38,781 nucleotides of DNA from contig CAMLUO010000006.1 in NCBI GenBank assembly GCA_946487895.1, forward strand, positions 1 through 38,781. The letters are read 5' to 3'. Source of the stretch: an uncultured Clostridium sp. (GTDB lineage: Bacteria > Bacillota > Clostridia > TANB77 > CAG-508). A model generated the notes under the pieces. That model ran no database searches, was not told the origin of the DNA, and saw only the letters and a list, made by a program, of their open reading frames with translations. The position numbers and the translations under genes are program-made. Shown piece by piece: positions 35,361-38,781 of the stretch (positions are counted from its first letter, which is position 1; every line of letters starts with the position of its first letter).

Positions 35361-35705
35361 ATGCCGAAAAACAAAGAACTTTATGAAACTGTAGCAATGA
35401 TGTGTGCTGATTTGAAGTTAGCATATTACCCAAAATTATTGTTGGTTAATATGGTATACCGGAAAATAAAGCATCCGGAAGAAAAGACTGATGAAATTAT
35501 GGCAAAAGTCATAAAAACAACAGTTCCGGAACTTTACAAAAAGCACAAAGGTAAGGCTTTTATGCAGGTTTCTGTAAACAAGGAACTTGATATGTTGGAA
35601 AGAGAACTGCATGAATGTGAGAACCTTCCAGAGGAATTACTTAACGGTGAAGTAATTGCAAATACGGTGAAGTATTACGCAAAAAAATTTATCGATAAGA
35701 ATTGA
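35361..35705 (+). CDS. Hypothetical protein, 114 residues
   Basis: No family is recognised. It is a soluble, helical, mixed-charge protein (TVAMMCADLKLAYYPKLLL; LDMLERELHECENLP). I start at ATG 35361 after AAAGGAGGGCTAAAA rather than at 35262, where the frame runs through the promoter. It has its own promoter and terminator. Codon use is mixed: CCG, CCA, GTC, CTT and an in-frame CGG (35459-35461), unlike the neighbours, suggesting recent acquisition. A +1 shift at that CGG would give GGA-AAA-TAA, so it is not a correction site; the full frame continues 81 more codons with a coding look. Confidence 0.75.
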   Translation: MPKNKELYETVAMMCADLKLAYYPKLLLVNMVYRKIKHPEEKTDEIMAKVIKTTVPELYKKHKGKAFMQVSVNKELDMLERELHECENLPEELLNGEVIANTVKYYAKKFIDKN

Positions 35706-35711
35706 TTCCTT

Positions 35712-35747
35712 AATCAGGGTGTTGAATATCAGCACCTTGATTTTTTT
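35712..35747 (+). terminator. Terminator after the 114-residue orphan gene
   Basis: AATCAGGGTG pairs with CACCTTGATT (one G-T pair) and is followed by seven T. Confidence 0.85.
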
Positions 35748-35758
35748 GCTTTTATAGA

Positions 35759-35844
35759 TGTGTCCCAGAATGGACAAAAATGTCCAAACAGAAACGTCCC
35801 CAAATGGACAAAATGTCTCATTAAGAAACGTCCCCAATGGGACA
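35759..35844. repeat. GGGGAC-type intergenic repeat, family B copy 4 (inverted)
   Basis: GTCCCAGAATGGAC, ACGTCCCCAAATGGAC and ACGTCCCCAATGGGAC units are read in the opposite orientation to copies 1-3. It sits between the orphan gene's terminator and eno. Bases 35845-35952 hold the eno leader and no gene. Confidence 0.8.
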
Positions 35845-35949
35845 TAAATGAAAATGGTGATTTCATAAACAAAAAGTCATAAACAATAGAAAAAGGCAAA
35901 GAAACATGATATAAAGTAGGAGATAAAAAACAAAGGAGGTTGTGAGTAG

Positions 35950-37218
<1,269 letters not shown>

Positions 37219-37244
37219 TCTATTGGTTTAATAATGCAAAAAAA

Positions 37245-37288
37245 TAGAACTTTATATTATAACAAACAATATATAAAGTTCTATTTTT
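37245..37288. terminator. Bidirectional terminator between eno and the VWA gene
   Basis: TAGAACTTTATAT pairs perfectly over 13 bases with ATATAAAGTTCTA; A7 precedes and T6 follows, serving both convergent genes. Confidence 0.92.
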
Positions 37289-37292
37289 TATT

Positions 37293-38648
37293 TTAATATT
37301 TCATCTTATCATTTAGTGTTTTTAATTTAATGAATGAGAAAATCAATAATCCAATAGCTAAAACTCCAAAACCAATTAATAATGTAGTTCCTGCTTTTGG
37401 TAATACAGCAGGTGGTTCTGTCAATCTTAATTTTGGTGTAACATCAGATGTTTTACTTTGCTCAGCGCCATCAAAATCGTTATAAGTTATATCAACTTTT
37501 TCGTTTGTATCTAAAATTTTATCAACTATACTACTATCAAAATCTTCTTTTAACTTTAATGTATATTGGACTGTTGCAGTTTGACCACTTGCAAGTTCTG
37601 GAATAGTCCAAGTAATAGAATTATCAGAAGTATCTACTTCAGCAGAAATTTCTCCAATATTTGCATCACTTACATATGCAAAATCAAAGTTATCTATAAT
37701 TTCTTCTGGAAAATAATCTTTAATAACGATATTTGTTAAAGTCTTATCAACTGGAAGTAAATCATTGTAGATATCTTCAGTGATTGTAGTTTCTATTTGG
37801 TCATCTGTAATATAATAGAAGTTTCCAGCAGTTGGGTTTTCTGGTATTCCAAATATTTCTTCTATTATTTGTCCGAAATTTTTGTCTACACTACTTGGTG
37901 TATAAGATTCATCATTAATACCTGTTAGCATAGTTGTAATTTGAATTCCATCATCTTCTAATGTTTGTAATTGTTCTTTTGTTTGAGTAATAGTAGTATC
38001 TGAATAATATGGGTTTGTAGAATCAATTGCAATATTTGGTACACCATCTGTTAAAACTATCATATATTTGTTATTATTTTCTTCAGAAAATTGCTGACTT
38101 GCTAATAACAATCCAGCTTGCAAATTAGTTCTAGGACCATTTGCTTCTATGTTAGAAATTGCATTATTTAGTTCAGTTGCACTATTACTTAGTGAGGAAA
38201 CTACATTTGCATCTTCAATTTTACCTTCTTGAGATTGGTCCGTATTACTAGAAAAACTAACAACTCCGATTTGTAATTGAGTGTTATCTTCTAACAAATT
38301 AGAAACTAATGCTTGTGCAGATTCAAAAATTAAATCTTTTCTTATTTCTCCTGTTGATGTCTCATTTTGCATACTATCAGAATTATCAAGAACTAACATT
38401 ATTTCTCCAGTAGGTTTTATTGATGTTTCATTGTTAGTTACTTGTAATTGTAATGTTACTTCTTTATTATTTAGATTTTTTTCAATTAATCTTTTTTCAA
38501 ATTGAGAATTTTCACCTAATTCGATTGTACATACTGGTTCTTCAACAACGGTCATAGTTACGGTGCTATATGATGCTAATGATAAATTTGTTATTAAAAG
38601 TATTAATGTAATAAATGTAAATAAAATTAAAGATATTTTTTTCTTCAT
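37293..38648 (-). CDS. Cell-wall-anchored von Willebrand factor A domain protein
   Basis: A 451-residue surface protein. Residues 1-26 are a signal peptide (KKKISLILFTFITLILL), followed by VWA (from about 82) with the MIDAS loop LVLDNSDSM (DxSxS) and IVLTDGVPN. The region 290-400 is beta-rich (ITWTIPELASGQTATVQYTLKLK), as in pilin or adhesin stalks. The C-terminus has LPKAG, a sortase-like LPXTG variant, then a membrane span (LLIGFGVLAIGLLIFSFI) and a short basic tail. Which sortase handles LPKAG is unknown. ATG 38648 follows GAAAAAGGAGTGGATTAACAT. A role in adhesion is inferred from the family. Confidence 0.88.
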   Translation of the reverse strand: MKKKISLILFTFITLILLITNLSLASYSTVTMTVVEEPVCTIELGENSQFEKRLIEKNLNNKEVTLQLQVTNNETSIKPTGEIMLVLDNSDSMQNETSTGEIRKDLIFESAQALVSNLLEDNTQLQIGVVSFSSNTDQSQEGKIEDANVVSSLSNSATELNNAISNIEANGPRTNLQAGLLLASQQFSEENNNKYMIVLTDGVPNIAIDSTNPYYSDTTITQTKEQLQTLEDDGIQITTMLTGINDESYTPSSVDKNFGQIIEEIFGIPENPTAGNFYYITDDQIETTITEDIYNDLLPVDKTLTNIVIKDYFPEEIIDNFDFAYVSDANIGEISAEVDTSDNSITWTIPELASGQTATVQYTLKLKEDFDSSIVDKILDTNEKVDITYNDFDGAEQSKTSDVTPKLRLTEPPAVLPKAGTTLLIGFGVLAIGLLIFSFIKLKTLNDKMKY

Positions 38649-38745
38649 ATGTTAATCCACTCCTTTTTCTTTTTTATGTTCTTATTTTAACACAAAATAA
38701 AGATATTACAACATTTTTTTATAAAAAAAGTTAAATAAAATTTTA

Positions 38746-38775
38746 AATGCCCGTTTAACATAATAAAAGGGCATT
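38746..38775. terminator. Possible hairpin at the window end
   Basis: AATGCCC and GGGCATT could pair around a 16-base loop, upstream of the VWA gene. The loop is long and the T tract weak, so the function is uncertain. Confidence 0.3.
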
Positions 38776-38781
38776 AAGTAG

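Noticed and set aside
35459..35461. CGG in the 114-residue gene as a sixth frameshift site.
   Set aside because: A +1 shift gives GGA-AAA-TAA, while the zero frame stays open for 81 more codons.
21532..35844. The regular GGGGAC arrays as CRISPR repeats.
   Set aside because: Units are short, imperfect and palindromic, copies number two or three per site, and there are no unique spacers of fixed length or cas genes.

Overview
The window is low-GC, AT-biased DNA from a Gram-positive bacterium of the Clostridia type. Evidence for this is the two-exonuclease-domain PolC, the ffh-rpsP-khpA-rimM-trmD-rplS order, AGA as the main arginine codon, strong AGGAGG ribosome binding sites, and a likely H-type small acid-soluble spore protein that suggests spore formation. 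The exact taxon cannot be read from the sequence; an uncultured gut Clostridia lineage is my inference.

Layout. 1-3067: translation/SRP operon (ffh 3' part, rpsP, khpA, rimM, trmD, rplS). 3068-3363: gene-free stretch with five DnaA-box-like sites. 3364-9361: rhodanese, lepA, rlmB, a large membrane-anchored protein, and a cysteine synthase family enzyme. 9409-14367: sspH-like gene, nucleoside kinase, RNHCP protein and a large U32 protein. 14525-16557: cadherin-like surface protein, a tiny Cys/Gly-rich membrane peptide and a type I toxin-antitoxin-like locus. 16753-25971: polC, a small orphan gene, a broken or recoded HD protein, a DUF1294 protein, dapB-dapA and a YgjP-like protein. 26179-28278: tRNA-Gln and a pilin-like protein whose 3' end looks like a diversity-generating-retroelement variable region. 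28415-37218: lysS, an M50 protease, tsaD, a zinc-ribbon protein, a phosphoesterase, recG, an orphan gene and eno. 37293-38648: a von Willebrand A surface protein with an LPXTG-like anchor.

The main discovery candidate is a shared recoding signature. Five otherwise intact genes (ffh, the 6458-8297 membrane protein, the U32 gene, tsaD, recG) are each interrupted by one extra C placed immediately before a glycine codon, so the zero frame meets a CGG codon and then a stop within 2-11 codons. Skipping that C restores the full-length family sequence in all five, with the glycine inside the family's key motif in four of them. In my reading of every real gene here, CGG occurs in the zero frame only seven times: these five sites plus two small orphan genes. 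This fits a lineage in which CGG is barely decoded or unassigned and the ribosome shifts +1 at CGG, either by out-of-frame reading by tRNA-Gly(UCC) or through a quadruplet-reading tRNA. Ffh and TsaD are normally essential, so inactive pseudogenes are an unlikely explanation.

A second theme is families of short palindromic intergenic repeats (GGGGAC / GGGATTAG type) that sit directly on stop codons, some supplying the stop codon itself and resembling terminators.
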